59,951 nt of DNA from Microcella alkaliphila. GTDB taxonomy: Bacteria > Actinomycetota > Actinomycetes > Actinomycetales > Microbacteriaceae. Below are positions 8,816 through 18,138 of the stretch, in pieces. The position numbers and the translations under genes are program-made. A model generated the notes under the pieces. It worked only from the letters and a program-made list of their open reading frames with translations, was not told the origin of the DNA and did no database searches. The stretch lies in assembly GCF_004216855.1 (NCBI RefSeq), contig NZ_SGXT01000001.1:1-59951 (forward strand), given 5' to 3'. The stretch's first letter is position 1. The number at the start of each line of letters is the position of its first letter.

Positions 8816-9925
8816 ATGAAGAAGTTCACTCCGCTGATCGTTGCGGTCAGCGCCCTCACGATCGTGTTGGCTGGATGTTCCGGTGGCAGCTCGGGTGGCG
8901 ACGCCAGCAGCGACGCCGGCGGGGACGGTCAGCAGGTCTTCATGCTGCTGCCGAACTCGACCACGACCCGCTTCGAAGCGCGAGACGCACCGTACTTTGA
9001 GGAGGCGCTCGCTACTGAGGCCCCCGACGCGGAGCTGACCGTCCTGAACGCCGAGGGCGATCCAGCTAAGCAGCAGCAGCAGGTCGAAGACGCCATCACT
9101 CAGGGCGCGTCCGTGATCGTGCTCGTTTCGGCCGACGCGAACCTCGCCGCCGGCTCGCTAGCTCTGGCTGATCAGGCGGGCGTTCCCGTGGTGCTCTACG
9201 ACCACGACGCCATCGGCGGTCCGGCGGCAGCGCAGGTGGTTTTCGATTCACTCGCCGTGGGCGAAGAACAGGGTGCGCGGGCGGCTGAGCTCGCAGAAGC
9301 CATGGAAGGCGAGGGCTTGAAGGTGGCCCGCATCATGGGCAACCCCGGGGAGTACGGCACTGAGCAGTACACCAAGGGTCAGAACGAGCACCTGCAGCCG
9401 CTCATCGACAGCGGCAAGATCGAGGTCGTCTGCGAGCAGAACATCACCAACTGGGATCCCGTGGTAGGCCAGGCCTTCATGGAGGACTGCCTCGCTCAGC
9501 AGAGCAACGACCTCGACCTGATTGTCGCCATGAACGATGGTCTGGCCGGTGCATCGATTGCTGCACTCACAACTCAGGGTCTCGAAGGGACGATCCCCGT
9601 GACCGCCGGTCAGGACGCCACCGTTGAGTCGTTGAACTACATCGTTCAGGGCTTCCAAGACAGCACCGTCTTCAAGGACCTGCGCCTCCAAGCGGAAGGG
9701 GCCGCCAAGATCACTGCGGCACTGCTGCGCGGCGAAGAGGTGCCTGAAGACCTGATCAACGGCGAAGTGGACAACGACTTCCAGATGGTCCCCGCAATGT
9801 TCCTCCCTGTATCGAACGTGACCATCGACAACATCCAGGACGTCGTTGACGCCGGGGTGTGGACGTGGGAGCAGATCTGCCAGGGCGCTGAGGAGACCGA
9901 AGTGTGCGTGGAGAATCTGCCGTGA
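8816..9925 (+). CDS. Sugar/cyclitol ABC transporter substrate-binding lipoprotein
   Basis: The 369-residue precursor has a lipoprotein signal peptide (MKKFTPLIVAVSALTIVLAG, then C at about residue 21) and a Peripla_BP_4 domain. The domain resembles xylose-, ribose- and inositol-binding proteins (VIVLVSADANLAAGSLALADQAGVPVVLYD). It captures substrate outside the membrane for the ATPase and permease that follow. The start has GAAGGACG about 8 bases upstream. Its stop overlaps the GTG start of the ATPase gene. The neighbouring iol-type genes point to an inositol or inositol derivative. Confidence 0.9.
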   Translation: MKKFTPLIVAVSALTIVLAGCSGGSSGGDASSDAGGDGQQVFMLLPNSTTTRFEARDAPYFEEALATEAPDAELTVLNAEGDPAKQQQQVEDAITQGASVIVLVSADANLAAGSLALADQAGVPVVLYDHDAIGGPAAAQVVFDSLAVGEEQGARAAELAEAMEGEGLKVARIMGNPGEYGTEQYTKGQNEHLQPLIDSGKIEVVCEQNITNWDPVVGQAFMEDCLAQQSNDLDLIVAMNDGLAGASIAALTTQGLEGTIPVTAGQDATVESLNYIVQGFQDSTVFKDLRLQAEGAAKITAALLRGEEVPEDLINGEVDNDFQMVPAMFLPVSNVTIDNIQDVVDAGVWTWEQICQGAEETEVCVENLP

Positions 9926-10734
9926 GTGACAACACCGCTCAGGTGGTCCGGCCCTCGAGAGACTTCGAGGGCCAGGCCCCCATCCTCAGCCTCACCGGGA
10001 TCAAGAAGGCTTACGGCGCAGTGACCGTGCTGCGCGGTGTCGATCTTCAGATCCGCCCTGGCGAGGTGGTCGCCCTCGTCGGTGACAACGGCGCCGGCAA
10101 ATCCACCCTGATCAAGACCGTCGCGGGCATCGTCCGGCCGGACGAGGGCGAGTACATCTTCGACGGCAAGCAAGTGGACATCCGGACGCCCAACGACGCG
10201 ACGTCGCTCGGGATCCAGACCGTCTACCAGGACCTCGCGCTATGCGACAACCTCGATGCGGTGCAGAACCTGTTCCTGGGCCGTGAGCTCGCCGGAGCCC
10301 CCATCTTCGGGCGACGGGTGAAGCGTGCCGAGTCGCAGAAGCGTGCGAAAGAGGTGCTGCGCCAGCTGCGGCTGGACAGCATCTCGCTGACCCGCCCCGT
10401 GGGCGCGATGTCGGGCGGCCAACGTCAGAACATCGCCATCGCACGGTCCATTCTGTGGAAGCCGAAGCTCGTTCTCTTCGACGAGCCGACCGCGGCGCTC
10501 AGCCACAGCGCGGCCGCGCAGGTCGGGGAGCTCATCAAAGGCCTCGCCGCTGACGGTCTCGGGGTCCTCGTCGTCTCGCACGACATCCACCAGTTCGTCA
10601 TCGACGTGACAGACACCACCTACGTCCTCCGGCTCGGCCGGGTCGCCGCCCGCTTCAACTCCAAGGAAGTGTCCGGCGAGACCATCGTCAACTCGATGGT
10701 CGGCGGCAATGAGGGAGTGAACTCAGCAGGATGA
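9922..10734 (+). CDS. ABC transporter ATP-binding protein (single-domain, CUT2 type)
   Basis: A 270-residue ATPase with Walker A GDNGAGKST, Q-loop VYQDLALCD, signature MSGGQRQ, Walker B LVLFDEP and switch VVSHD. The GTG at 9922 is chosen because GTGA overlaps the stop of the binding-protein gene; an upstream in-frame start at 9904 would add six residues. The signature begins with M rather than L. It overlaps the permease by 4 bases. Confidence 0.9.
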   Translation: MSDNTAQVVRPSRDFEGQAPILSLTGIKKAYGAVTVLRGVDLQIRPGEVVALVGDNGAGKSTLIKTVAGIVRPDEGEYIFDGKQVDIRTPNDATSLGIQTVYQDLALCDNLDAVQNLFLGRELAGAPIFGRRVKRAESQKRAKEVLRQLRLDSISLTRPVGAMSGGQRQNIAIARSILWKPKLVLFDEPTAALSHSAAAQVGELIKGLAADGLGVLVVSHDIHQFVIDVTDTTYVLRLGRVAARFNSKEVSGETIVNSMVGGNEGVNSAG

Positions 10735-12011
10735 GCACACACAACACGGGGCCTGCCGGCACGACCGGCATTGGCGATCCCGACACGGATATCGCGATCG
10801 AGACGCCTTCGGGCACGATCCAAACTCCTCCGCAGAAGCCGAATCGTCGGCAGATGCTGACTGCCCTGGCAACCAATTTCCGCGCTCTGCCGGTACTGGT
10901 CGCCCTCCTCGCGCTGGTGATCTTCTTCTCCACACAGTCGGACGTCTTCCTGTCCAGCAGGAACATCTCCAACCTCCTGGTGCAGACCGTCGTCACCGGC
11001 ACAATCGCACTTGGGCTGGTTTTCATCTTGCTCGTCGCCGAGATCTCCCTGTCGGTAGCGGCGATCAGCGGTGTCACCTCGGTGTTCATGGCCAAGTTGG
11101 TCGTCGAGGCCGGTGTTCCTGGCTGGCTCGCGATCGTCATCGCGATTTCGGTGGGCGTCCTCATCGGAATCCTCACCGGAGCGTGGGCGACCCGGTTCCT
11201 TGTACCCACGTTCGTCGTGACGCTGGGCCTGGGACTCGTGCTGAACGGCATACAGCTCGCGCTCCTGCCGGATTCGGGTCGTTACAGCCTGCTAGGCACT
11301 GGCATTGAGGACATCGCCGGCACCTACCTCACCGGAGTGTGGTCCTGGGGTTTCCTGGTCCTGGCCGTCGCCGCGGTCGGTCTGCTCGCGCTGAGCCGCT
11401 ACGGACGAAACCGGTCCTTCGGCATCGAGACATCGTTGCTGCGGGTGGTTATTCTGCCCGTCGCGGCCATGGCGATCATCGGCGGCGTCCTCGTCGCCGC
11501 TCTGAACAGCAGCCAGGGCGTGCCTCTCCCGGTTGCCATCTTCATGGTGCTGCTCGGACTTGCCGGCTATTTGCTGAGCGAGACCAGATTCGGTCTGCAC
11601 CTGTACGCGGTCGGCGGCAACGTCGACGCGGCAGCGCGATCGGGCATTTCCGTCCGCCGCATCAAAATGATCGCCTTCGCGATCAGCGGCGGCCTTGCGG
11701 CCCTCGCGGGTGTGATCGCGGCATCGCGGCTGCTCGGCGTCTCCGTCTCGTCCGGCGGCGGCATCGGTGGTGGTGCACTCCTGCTGAATGCCATCGCCGC
11801 AGCCGTGATCGGCGGCGTCAGCCTTTTCGGCGGTCGCGGACGCGCCTCCTCGGCGCTGCTCGGCGCCTTGGTGATCGGCACCGTCAGCAATGGACTGAAC
11901 CTGATGGGTGTCGAAACCCAGGTGCAGCTCATCGTCACCGGCGTGCTCCTCGTCCTGGCAGTCACCCTGGACCGGACCATCGAACGTGCCACCGGACCCA
12001 CCACCAAATAG
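10731..12011 (+). CDS. ABC transporter permease (XylH-like, CUT2)
   Basis: This 426-residue membrane protein is longer than the other two permeases in the window. About a dozen hydrophobic segments follow a hydrophilic N-terminal tail of about 50 residues. The family signature is in LLVAEISLSVAAISG (about residue 100). The length resembles xylose-type permeases. The start overlaps the ATPase stop as ATGA. A strong hairpin follows the stop before the dehydrogenase genes. Confidence 0.9.
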   Translation: MSTHNTGPAGTTGIGDPDTDIAIETPSGTIQTPPQKPNRRQMLTALATNFRALPVLVALLALVIFFSTQSDVFLSSRNISNLLVQTVVTGTIALGLVFILLVAEISLSVAAISGVTSVFMAKLVVEAGVPGWLAIVIAISVGVLIGILTGAWATRFLVPTFVVTLGLGLVLNGIQLALLPDSGRYSLLGTGIEDIAGTYLTGVWSWGFLVLAVAAVGLLALSRYGRNRSFGIETSLLRVVILPVAAMAIIGGVLVAALNSSQGVPLPVAIFMVLLGLAGYLLSETRFGLHLYAVGGNVDAAARSGISVRRIKMIAFAISGGLAALAGVIAASRLLGVSVSSGGGIGGGALLLNAIAAAVIGGVSLFGGRGRASSALLGALVIGTVSNGLNLMGVETQVQLIVTGVLLVLAVTLDRTIERATGPTTK

Positions 12012-12019
12012 ACCGACTG

Positions 12020-12065
12020 CGTTGGCCGGCCCGCTCCGCAAAGCGGCCCGGTGGGCTGGCCAACG
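12020..12065 (+). terminator. Strong hairpin between transporter and catabolic genes
   Basis: CGTTGGCC (12020-12027) pairs with GGCCAACG (12058-12065). Inside, GCCC pairs with GGGC, and CCGC-AAA-GCGG forms the tip. No T-run follows. It may terminate part of the transcripts or protect the transporter mRNA. Confidence 0.6.
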
Positions 12066-12119
12066 TGTTCATCACCCTTCCCAGCGGTTCGACCGCTCTC
12101 AGCATCCAGGAGATCTCAC

Positions 12120-13331
12120 ATGACCGCCTCCGGCGAAACCCCCCGCACCGTTGGTGTCGGCCTGATCAGCGTTGGCTGGATGGGACGACTGCACAGTCGC
12201 GCGTACTCCGTACTTCCCTTCTTCTACCCGGAACTGGGTATCCGCACCCGCCTCGTCGCCGCCGCCGACACCGCACCGGCCGGCCGGGAATACGCCGCAA
12301 ACGTGCTCGGATTCGAGCGGACCTTCGCCGACTACCGCGACGTCCTGGCCGACCCCGAAGTCGAGGTGGTGTCGATCTGCGCCCCGAACTTCCTGCACGC
12401 TGAAATCGCAGTCGCGGCGGCCGAAGCGGGCAAACCGTTCTGGGTGGAAAAGCCCGTCGGAAGGTCCGCGATCGAGACCGCCGCCGTCCGCGACGCCGCC
12501 GAGAAGGCCGGCGTGCCCACCACAATCGGTTTCAACTACCGACATGTGCCCGCCGTCGAGCACGCCCGTCAGCTGATCAACGAGGGCACGATCGGCACCA
12601 TCACCAACGTCCGCGGACGCTTCTTCGGAGGGTTCTCCTCCAACCCGGAAGACCCCTTCACTTGGCGCTTCGAGCGGGAGCAGAGCGGCAGCGGTGTCCT
12701 CAACGACCTGATGGGCCACCTTGCCGATCTGATCCACTACCTCCTCGGTCCGATCGGTTCCGTCACCGCCGTCACCGGCACCTACCTCACCGACCGACCC
12801 GGACTGAAAGGCACCCCTCACGAGGGGACACGGGTCCCGGTCCAGAACGAGGACTACGCCACGATGCTCATCCGCTTCGACGACTCCGCCGTCGCTGCCG
12901 GCGCCCTGGGCAGCCTCGAGGCGTCACGCATCGCCGTCGGACCCAAGTCGGAGTACGGCTTCGAGATCTTCGGCACCGAAGGCTCACTGCGATGGGAGTT
13001 CGAACGCCTCAACGAAATCGAGATCGCGATTGGTCGCACCGGGTCCCACGTCGGCTACACCCGGGTGTTCGCGGACCGCAGCTTCCCTGAGTACGACCGG
13101 TTCCAGCCCAGCTCCGGCACAGGGATGGGGTACGACGACCTCAAAGTCATCGAGGCGAAGAAGTTCCTCGTCTCCGCCACCGGCGGCCCGGCGGAAGGCT
13201 CCAACATCGCGGACGCGCTCGCCTCCGCACAGGTGCTCAGCGCCGCCGAGGAGTCGGCCGCGTCCAGCCAATGGGTGACCACCCCGGTCGTGCCCGGTAA
13301 CACCAGCAACACAAAGGAGAAGAGCGCGTGA
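12120..13331 (+). CDS. Gfo/Idh/MocA-family oxidoreductase
   Basis: The 403-residue NAD(P)-dependent dehydrogenase has an N-terminal Rossmann fold (VGLISVGWMGRLHSRAY), the family lysine in FWVEKPVG and a C-terminal substrate domain (HLADLIHYLLGP). The Rossmann glycine motif is G-x-x-x-x-G rather than GxGxxG (LISVGWMG), so cofactor binding may be unusual. The ATG at 12120 follows CAGGAG. It overlaps the next gene by GTGA. The likely role is oxidation of a cyclitol or pyranose hydroxyl; it resembles the protein at 44753-45943. Confidence 0.87.
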   Translation: MTASGETPRTVGVGLISVGWMGRLHSRAYSVLPFFYPELGIRTRLVAAADTAPAGREYAANVLGFERTFADYRDVLADPEVEVVSICAPNFLHAEIAVAAAEAGKPFWVEKPVGRSAIETAAVRDAAEKAGVPTTIGFNYRHVPAVEHARQLINEGTIGTITNVRGRFFGGFSSNPEDPFTWRFEREQSGSGVLNDLMGHLADLIHYLLGPIGSVTAVTGTYLTDRPGLKGTPHEGTRVPVQNEDYATMLIRFDDSAVAAGALGSLEASRIAVGPKSEYGFEIFGTEGSLRWEFERLNEIEIAIGRTGSHVGYTRVFADRSFPEYDRFQPSSGTGMGYDDLKVIEAKKFLVSATGGPAEGSNIADALASAQVLSAAEESAASSQWVTTPVVPGNTSNTKEKSA

Positions 13332-14227
13332 CCACGCCTGCCAAGATCGCCGGAGCCCCCATCAGCTGGGGTATCAGCGAGGTCGCCGACTGGGGCGTGC
13401 AGTTGGCACCCGACCGGGTCCTGTCAGAGATGCGCGCGCTCGGGCTCGCCGCGACCGAAATCGGTCCCGACGGATTCCTTCCGCCCTCACCCGAAGCAAA
13501 GGCGAAAACCCTCGCAGCGTACGACCTGACCGCTGTCGGCAGTTTCGTGCCTGTGGTGATGCACCAGGAGGACACGGATCCCTTGCCGCGAATTCTCCGC
13601 GAACTGGACGACTACGCGGCTGCGGGAGCGGACATCCTCATTGTCTGCGCCGTCACCGGCCTGGACGGATACGACACCACAAGGGAGGCAATGACCGACC
13701 GTCAATGGACGACGCTGCTGAACAACCTGGACAAGATCGCAGAGGCGGCCAGCGCTCGAGGGGTGACCGCGGCGCTTCACCCGCACGTCGGTTCCATGGT
13801 GGAAACCGCCGAGGACGTCACCCGTGTGGTCAACGACGCGTCGATACCGTTCTGCTTCGACACCGGCCACCTGATGATCGGCGGCACCGATCCGGTCGCT
13901 TTCGCGAAGGAACACGCCGCGCGGATCGCCCACACACATCTCAAAGATGTCGCCATTGCCGGCATGCAACGGGTGAAGGATGGCGAGATCAGCTACTTCG
14001 AAGCGATCGTCGCCGACAGCCTGTACCGCCCGCTCGGTCAGGGAGACGTCGATGTGCGCGCCATCGTGAAGAGCCTCATCGACAGCGGCTACACCGGCTG
14101 GTTCGTCCTCGAACAGGACAAGGTCGTCACCGCCATGCCCGCCGAGGGGGAGGGACCGATCTCTGACGCCCGACAGAGCGTGACGTTCCTGCGCGGGGTG
14201 CTCGACGAGTTGCAGAGCACATCATGA
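13328..14227 (+). CDS. IolE/MocC-like inosose dehydratase (xylose isomerase-like TIM barrel)
   Basis: A 299-residue TIM barrel. Marks shared with IolE are APISWGI at the start, ALHPHVGSMVET, FCFDTGHLMIGG (metal Asp and His), IAHTHLKDV, a GQGDVD segment and GWFVLEQD near the end. IolE dehydrates 2-keto-myo-inositol to the dione opened by IolD, whose gene lies downstream. MocC of rhizopine catabolism is the close alternative. It overlaps its neighbours on both sides by 4 bases, so it is tightly coupled with two dehydrogenases. Confidence 0.75.
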   Translation: MTTPAKIAGAPISWGISEVADWGVQLAPDRVLSEMRALGLAATEIGPDGFLPPSPEAKAKTLAAYDLTAVGSFVPVVMHQEDTDPLPRILRELDDYAAAGADILIVCAVTGLDGYDTTREAMTDRQWTTLLNNLDKIAEAASARGVTAALHPHVGSMVETAEDVTRVVNDASIPFCFDTGHLMIGGTDPVAFAKEHAARIAHTHLKDVAIAGMQRVKDGEISYFEAIVADSLYRPLGQGDVDVRAIVKSLIDSGYTGWFVLEQDKVVTAMPAEGEGPISDARQSVTFLRGVLDELQSTS

Positions 14228-15315
14228 CTGGGCTCCGCATCGGGGTCGTCGGCCTAGGACGAGTCGGCGTCATGCATGCGCGCAACATCGCCCAGGCGGA
14301 CGGCGTGTCCGATGTGATCCTGATCGGGCGCGACACCACCAAGACCGAGCACGCCGCGGACCTGATCCGTTCGTCCATCCTCGACGGCGCACCCGTCGAG
14401 CTGGCCGGCGAGTTCGCACCGACCGGCAACATCCCCGCCCGGATCCAGACGACCACAGCGCGATTCGGTGCAGCTCTGAGCGGGCTGGACGGCATCGTCG
14501 TCGCCACCTCCACTGAGACTCACCCACAGCTGGCCATCGAGGCCGCAGAAGCCGGAATCCCCGCGCTTGTGGAGAAACCGCTCGCCCTGGACCTGGCAAC
14601 GCTGGAAGCCACGTGCCGGCGACTGGAAGCGACCGGCTCGCCCGTCATGATCGCCTTCCACCGCCGGTACGACCCGGCACACCGCGCCTTGCGGCAGCGC
14701 ATTGCCGACGGTGAGGCCGGCACCGTCCGGATCATCTCCGCGACCGACCACGACCGCCTGCCACTCGATGTCGATTACATCCCTCGTTCCGGCGGCATTT
14801 GGCGCGACCTGCTGATCCACGATTTCGACATCATCCCCTGGGTCACCGGTCAGCGAATCGTCAGCGTCACCGCGCACGGCAGCGTCCTGGACGCCGCCGC
14901 CCACGCCGAACACGGCGACGTGGATACCGCTGCCGCCTTGCTGACGCTCGAGTCCGGTGCCATCGCCACCGTCACCGCAACCCGGCGCAACGGTGCAGGG
15001 CAGGATGTCCGGCTGGAGGTGTTCGGCAGCGATGGCACCTTCGGCGCGGGGATCAGTGACCGTACCCCGGTCACCTCCACCGAACCCGGCGGGAACGCGC
15101 CGACCGAGCCGTACCAGCAGTTCATCGACCGCTTCGAGCTCGCGTTCCGGGCAGAGACTGACGCCTTCCTCCGCCTGGCAGCCGGAACAGGAGAAAACGG
15201 CAGCCCACCGCGAGCAGGCGTCGACGCTCTCCGCGTCGCGCTCGCCGCGGCCCGCTCCCTGGAAACGGGCGCCACCGTCACCATCAACGGAGAAGCCTTG
15301 GAGGCAGTCTCATGA
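14224..15315 (+). CDS. Gfo/Idh/MocA-family dehydrogenase, probable inositol dehydrogenase paralogue
   Basis: The 363-residue protein has Rossmann motif GVVGLGRVG, a lysine motif PALVEKPLA and GGIWRDLLIHDFD, the loop found in inositol 2-dehydrogenases (Asp/His of the active site). Compared with the next gene it has an insert of about 25 residues after the first beta-alpha units. It overlaps both neighbours by 4 bases. It probably oxidises a different inositol isomer or derivative than the adjacent IolG. Confidence 0.82.
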   Translation: MTGLRIGVVGLGRVGVMHARNIAQADGVSDVILIGRDTTKTEHAADLIRSSILDGAPVELAGEFAPTGNIPARIQTTTARFGAALSGLDGIVVATSTETHPQLAIEAAEAGIPALVEKPLALDLATLEATCRRLEATGSPVMIAFHRRYDPAHRALRQRIADGEAGTVRIISATDHDRLPLDVDYIPRSGGIWRDLLIHDFDIIPWVTGQRIVSVTAHGSVLDAAAHAEHGDVDTAAALLTLESGAIATVTATRRNGAGQDVRLEVFGSDGTFGAGISDRTPVTSTEPGGNAPTEPYQQFIDRFELAFRAETDAFLRLAAGTGENGSPPRAGVDALRVALAAARSLETGATVTINGEALEAVS

Positions 15316-16322
15316 GTTCCCCGCTTCGGATCGGCCTCATCGGTACCGGCCGCATCGGTCAGGTGCACGCACGCAGCGTCGCCAGCATCGACGACGCCGA
15401 ACTGACGTGGGTGTGCGATCCATTCGAACAGGGCGCCCGGTCGCTGGCCGCGCGTTTCGGCGGCCAGGTCACCACCGACTCCGCAGAAGTGTTCGCCGCA
15501 GACGACGTCGACGCGGTGATCATCGCCTCGCCCACCTCCACGCATGTGTCCCTGATCGACGCGGCCATCAACGCCGGCGTGCCTGCTCTCTGCGAGAAGC
15601 CCATCGATCTGGACATCGGGAAGGTCGACGGACTTCGGCAGCGCGCGAACGAGTCCACCGTGCCATTCGCGCTCGGATTCAATCGCCGCTTCGATCCCCA
15701 CTTCGCTGCCGTGCACCGCCGTGTACTCGCGGGGGAGATCGGCCGGCTTGAGCAGCTGACCATCACAAGTCGTGACCCCGCCCCTCAGGCCAAAGAGTAC
15801 GTCGCCAGTTCCGGCGGAATCTTCCGCGACATGACCATCCACGACCTGGACATGGCGCGCTTCTTCGTCCCGGACATCGTGGAGGTGACCGCGCGCGGGG
15901 CGAACCAGTTTGACGAAGGAGCACGCGAGCTGGGGGACTACGACGCCGTCCAACTCGTACTGCGCGGTTCCCACGACGAGCTGATCTCCATCACCAATTC
16001 CCGCCACAGCGCCTACGGTTACGACCAGCGCCTGGAAGCTTTCGGGGACCGTGGCCTGCTGCAGGTCGGCAATGTCGGCCCCGACGTGGTGCGAGCGTTC
16101 ACCGGCCAGACGGTGGAAGCCGTCGGCCCGTACTTCAACTTCTTCGTCGAACGCTATGTCGACGCGTACCGCCTCGAGCTGATCGAGTTCCTCAAAGCCG
16201 TCCGTGGCGAGAATTCGACCAGCCCCAGCTTCGAGGACGGCCGTGCGGCGCTGGTTTTGGCCAACGCCGCCGAAGAGGCTGCGCGAACCGGAGCCAGCGT
16301 GAAAGTGGACGTGCACGCATGA
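15312..16322 (+). CDS. iolG: Inositol 2-dehydrogenase
   Basis: The 336-residue protein matches classical IolG length and motifs: LRIGLIGTGRIGQVHARS, CEKPIDLD (catalytic lysine), FNRRFDPHF and GGIFRDMTIHDLDMAR. It oxidises myo-inositol (or scyllo-/chiro-) at C2 to an inosose with NAD in the cytoplasm, the first step of the pathway. Start and stop overlap neighbouring genes by 4 bases. Confidence 0.87.
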   Translation: MSSPLRIGLIGTGRIGQVHARSVASIDDAELTWVCDPFEQGARSLAARFGGQVTTDSAEVFAADDVDAVIIASPTSTHVSLIDAAINAGVPALCEKPIDLDIGKVDGLRQRANESTVPFALGFNRRFDPHFAAVHRRVLAGEIGRLEQLTITSRDPAPQAKEYVASSGGIFRDMTIHDLDMARFFVPDIVEVTARGANQFDEGARELGDYDAVQLVLRGSHDELISITNSRHSAYGYDQRLEAFGDRGLLQVGNVGPDVVRAFTGQTVEAVGPYFNFFVERYVDAYRLELIEFLKAVRGENSTSPSFEDGRAALVLANAAEEAARTGASVKVDVHA

Positions 16323-17206
16323 GCGTCCCGCCCCTCGTCGCAACCTGCTGGACCAGCGCCGGCGCCGTGATGCCGATGGATCAGCCAGAGCTCAGCCCCC
16401 ACTCGGCGCTGGAACGGCTCACCGCGATCGCGATCACCGGCTGGAGCGGATTCGGTTTCAGTCAGGACGACCTCCGGCAAGTCGAAGCCACGATCGGATT
16501 CGCCGCCGTGCGCACTGCAGCTGATCAGCTCGGGCTCACACACATCGAAGTGGAGATAGCCGGTGGCTGGTGGGGCCCCGACGATCGGCTCTGGCGGCCG
16601 ACCTGGGAGCTGCTGCTACGCGCGGCCAAGGCGCTGAATGCGAAGTTCATCAAGGTAGGAACCGCATTCGGTGAACCACTGAAGGACATTGCGCCGCTGG
16701 TTGGACCGATGCGCTGCATCGCCGAGGAGGCACACGCGGTCGGCACGACCATCGCACTGGAACCCCTGCCGTTCGCAATGATCGCGTCGATGCCGCAGGG
16801 CGCGGACCTCATTCGCGCGGTGGACCACCCCGCCGCCGGACTGGTCGTGGATTACTGGCACGTGTTCCGGGCGAACACGTCCCTGGACGAGCTGGCAGAG
16901 CGCGTACCGGTGGAAATGGTGTTCGGCGTGGAACTCAGCGACGCCCAGCACGAGACCGTGGGCACGCTGTTCGAAGACACGCGTGACCGTCGCACTCTGC
17001 TGACCGAGGGCGCCCAAGACGTACCCGGGTTCATCCGCACCATCCGTGAGATGGGCTACACGGGAGCCTGGGGAGTAGAGATCCTCTCCGCCGAACACCG
17101 CGCCCGCAGCCTCGAAAACGGGCTCGCCCTTGCCCACGAATCCGCTGTGCGCGCCTTCGAGATGGCAGACCGCCCCATCAACGCCACGATCTCGTCCCCC
17201 ACCTGA
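16319..17206 (+). CDS. Xylose isomerase-like TIM-barrel protein (isomerase/epimerase family)
   Basis: The 295-residue protein has the metal-site pattern of the AP-endonuclease-2 superfamily: IALEPLPFA (Glu), LVVDYWHVF (Asp, His), VFGVELSDAQ and WGVEILSAEHR (Glu). It is distinct from the IolE-like protein upstream. Candidate roles are inosose epimerase/isomerase (IolI-like) or an enzyme for a substituted inositol. It overlaps iolG by 4 bases. Function is not settled. Confidence 0.75.
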   Translation: MSVPPLVATCWTSAGAVMPMDQPELSPHSALERLTAIAITGWSGFGFSQDDLRQVEATIGFAAVRTAADQLGLTHIEVEIAGGWWGPDDRLWRPTWELLLRAAKALNAKFIKVGTAFGEPLKDIAPLVGPMRCIAEEAHAVGTTIALEPLPFAMIASMPQGADLIRAVDHPAAGLVVDYWHVFRANTSLDELAERVPVEMVFGVELSDAQHETVGTLFEDTRDRRTLLTEGAQDVPGFIRTIREMGYTGAWGVEILSAEHRARSLENGLALAHESAVRAFEMADRPINATISSPT

Positions 17207-17267
17207 CGCGCCGCTTCGCGATTTTCACTGCGAACAGACCACGAACGAAACGAAGGAAAGGAACCCC

Positions 17268-18134
17268 ATGGCTCAGCCACGCATCTTCCGCGCCGGCGAC
17301 TGGGACACCATCACTCCCGATATCGCAGGCTGGACGTACATCAGCTTCACCGTCAAGACGCTCGCGCCGGGTGAATCGATCACCATCAGCGCCGACGAGC
17401 AAGAGCACGCGCTCGTGCCCCTCTCGGGCACGGTCACAGCGACCGTGAACGGCCAGGACATCGTCTTCGGCGGCCGAGCCAACGTCTTCGAGGGTCTCGG
17501 ACACACTCTCTACGTGGGTCGGGACACCGAGATCGTCCTCACCTCTGCCGCGGGCGTGGAGGTCGCGATCGCATCCGCCCCTGCCACCACCAAACACGAC
17601 CTCCGGCTGGTGACCCCGGATGACCTTCCCGTGGAGGCCCGCGGAGGCGGAAACGCGACCCGCCAGGTCGCGACGCCGATCCCACCCGGCTTCCCCGCGG
17701 ACCGGCTGCTCGTCGTGGAGGTGTGGACGCCGGGTGGCAACTGGTCCAGCTTCCCCCCGCACAAGCATGAGCACGACCACGACGGTGAAGCCGAACTGGA
17801 AGAGACGTACTACTACAGGCTGCGAGATTCCGAGAATGGGTGGGCCATCCAGCGCGCGTACTCGCCGGAACGGGGCTTCGAACTGGCAGAGCCGGTCTAT
17901 GACGGTGACATCTGCACGTTGCCTTGGGCGTACCACACCACGGTGGCCGCGCACGGACATGACCTCTACTACCTGAACGTTCTCGCCGGTCCGGCACCCG
18001 AGCGCACGTTGCAGGCGTTCCAGGATCCGGCCCTCGCGCCGCTGCAGAACGCCTGGCCCACCCTCGGCACCGACGTCCGAGTCCCCTTCATCCCCCGCTA
18101 CCCCGAGTCGACCTCCTCCATCGAACAGGACTGA
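17268..18134 (+). CDS. iolB: 5-deoxy-glucuronate isomerase
   Basis: A 288-residue bicupin. Metal-binding histidines are in FPPHKHEHDHDGEAELEE, a characteristic IolB block, followed by ETYYYRL and later LPWAYHTTVAAHGHDLYYLN. It converts 5-deoxy-D-glucuronate to 2-deoxy-5-keto-D-gluconate. The start follows GAAGGAAAGG. It is 4 bases upstream of iolD. A second, longer IolB is at 54369-55283. Confidence 0.92.
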   Translation: MAQPRIFRAGDWDTITPDIAGWTYISFTVKTLAPGESITISADEQEHALVPLSGTVTATVNGQDIVFGGRANVFEGLGHTLYVGRDTEIVLTSAAGVEVAIASAPATTKHDLRLVTPDDLPVEARGGGNATRQVATPIPPGFPADRLLVVEVWTPGGNWSSFPPHKHEHDHDGEAELEETYYYRLRDSENGWAIQRAYSPERGFELAEPVYDGDICTLPWAYHTTVAAHGHDLYYLNVLAGPAPERTLQAFQDPALAPLQNAWPTLGTDVRVPFIPRYPESTSSIEQD

Positions 18135-18138
18135 TGCA

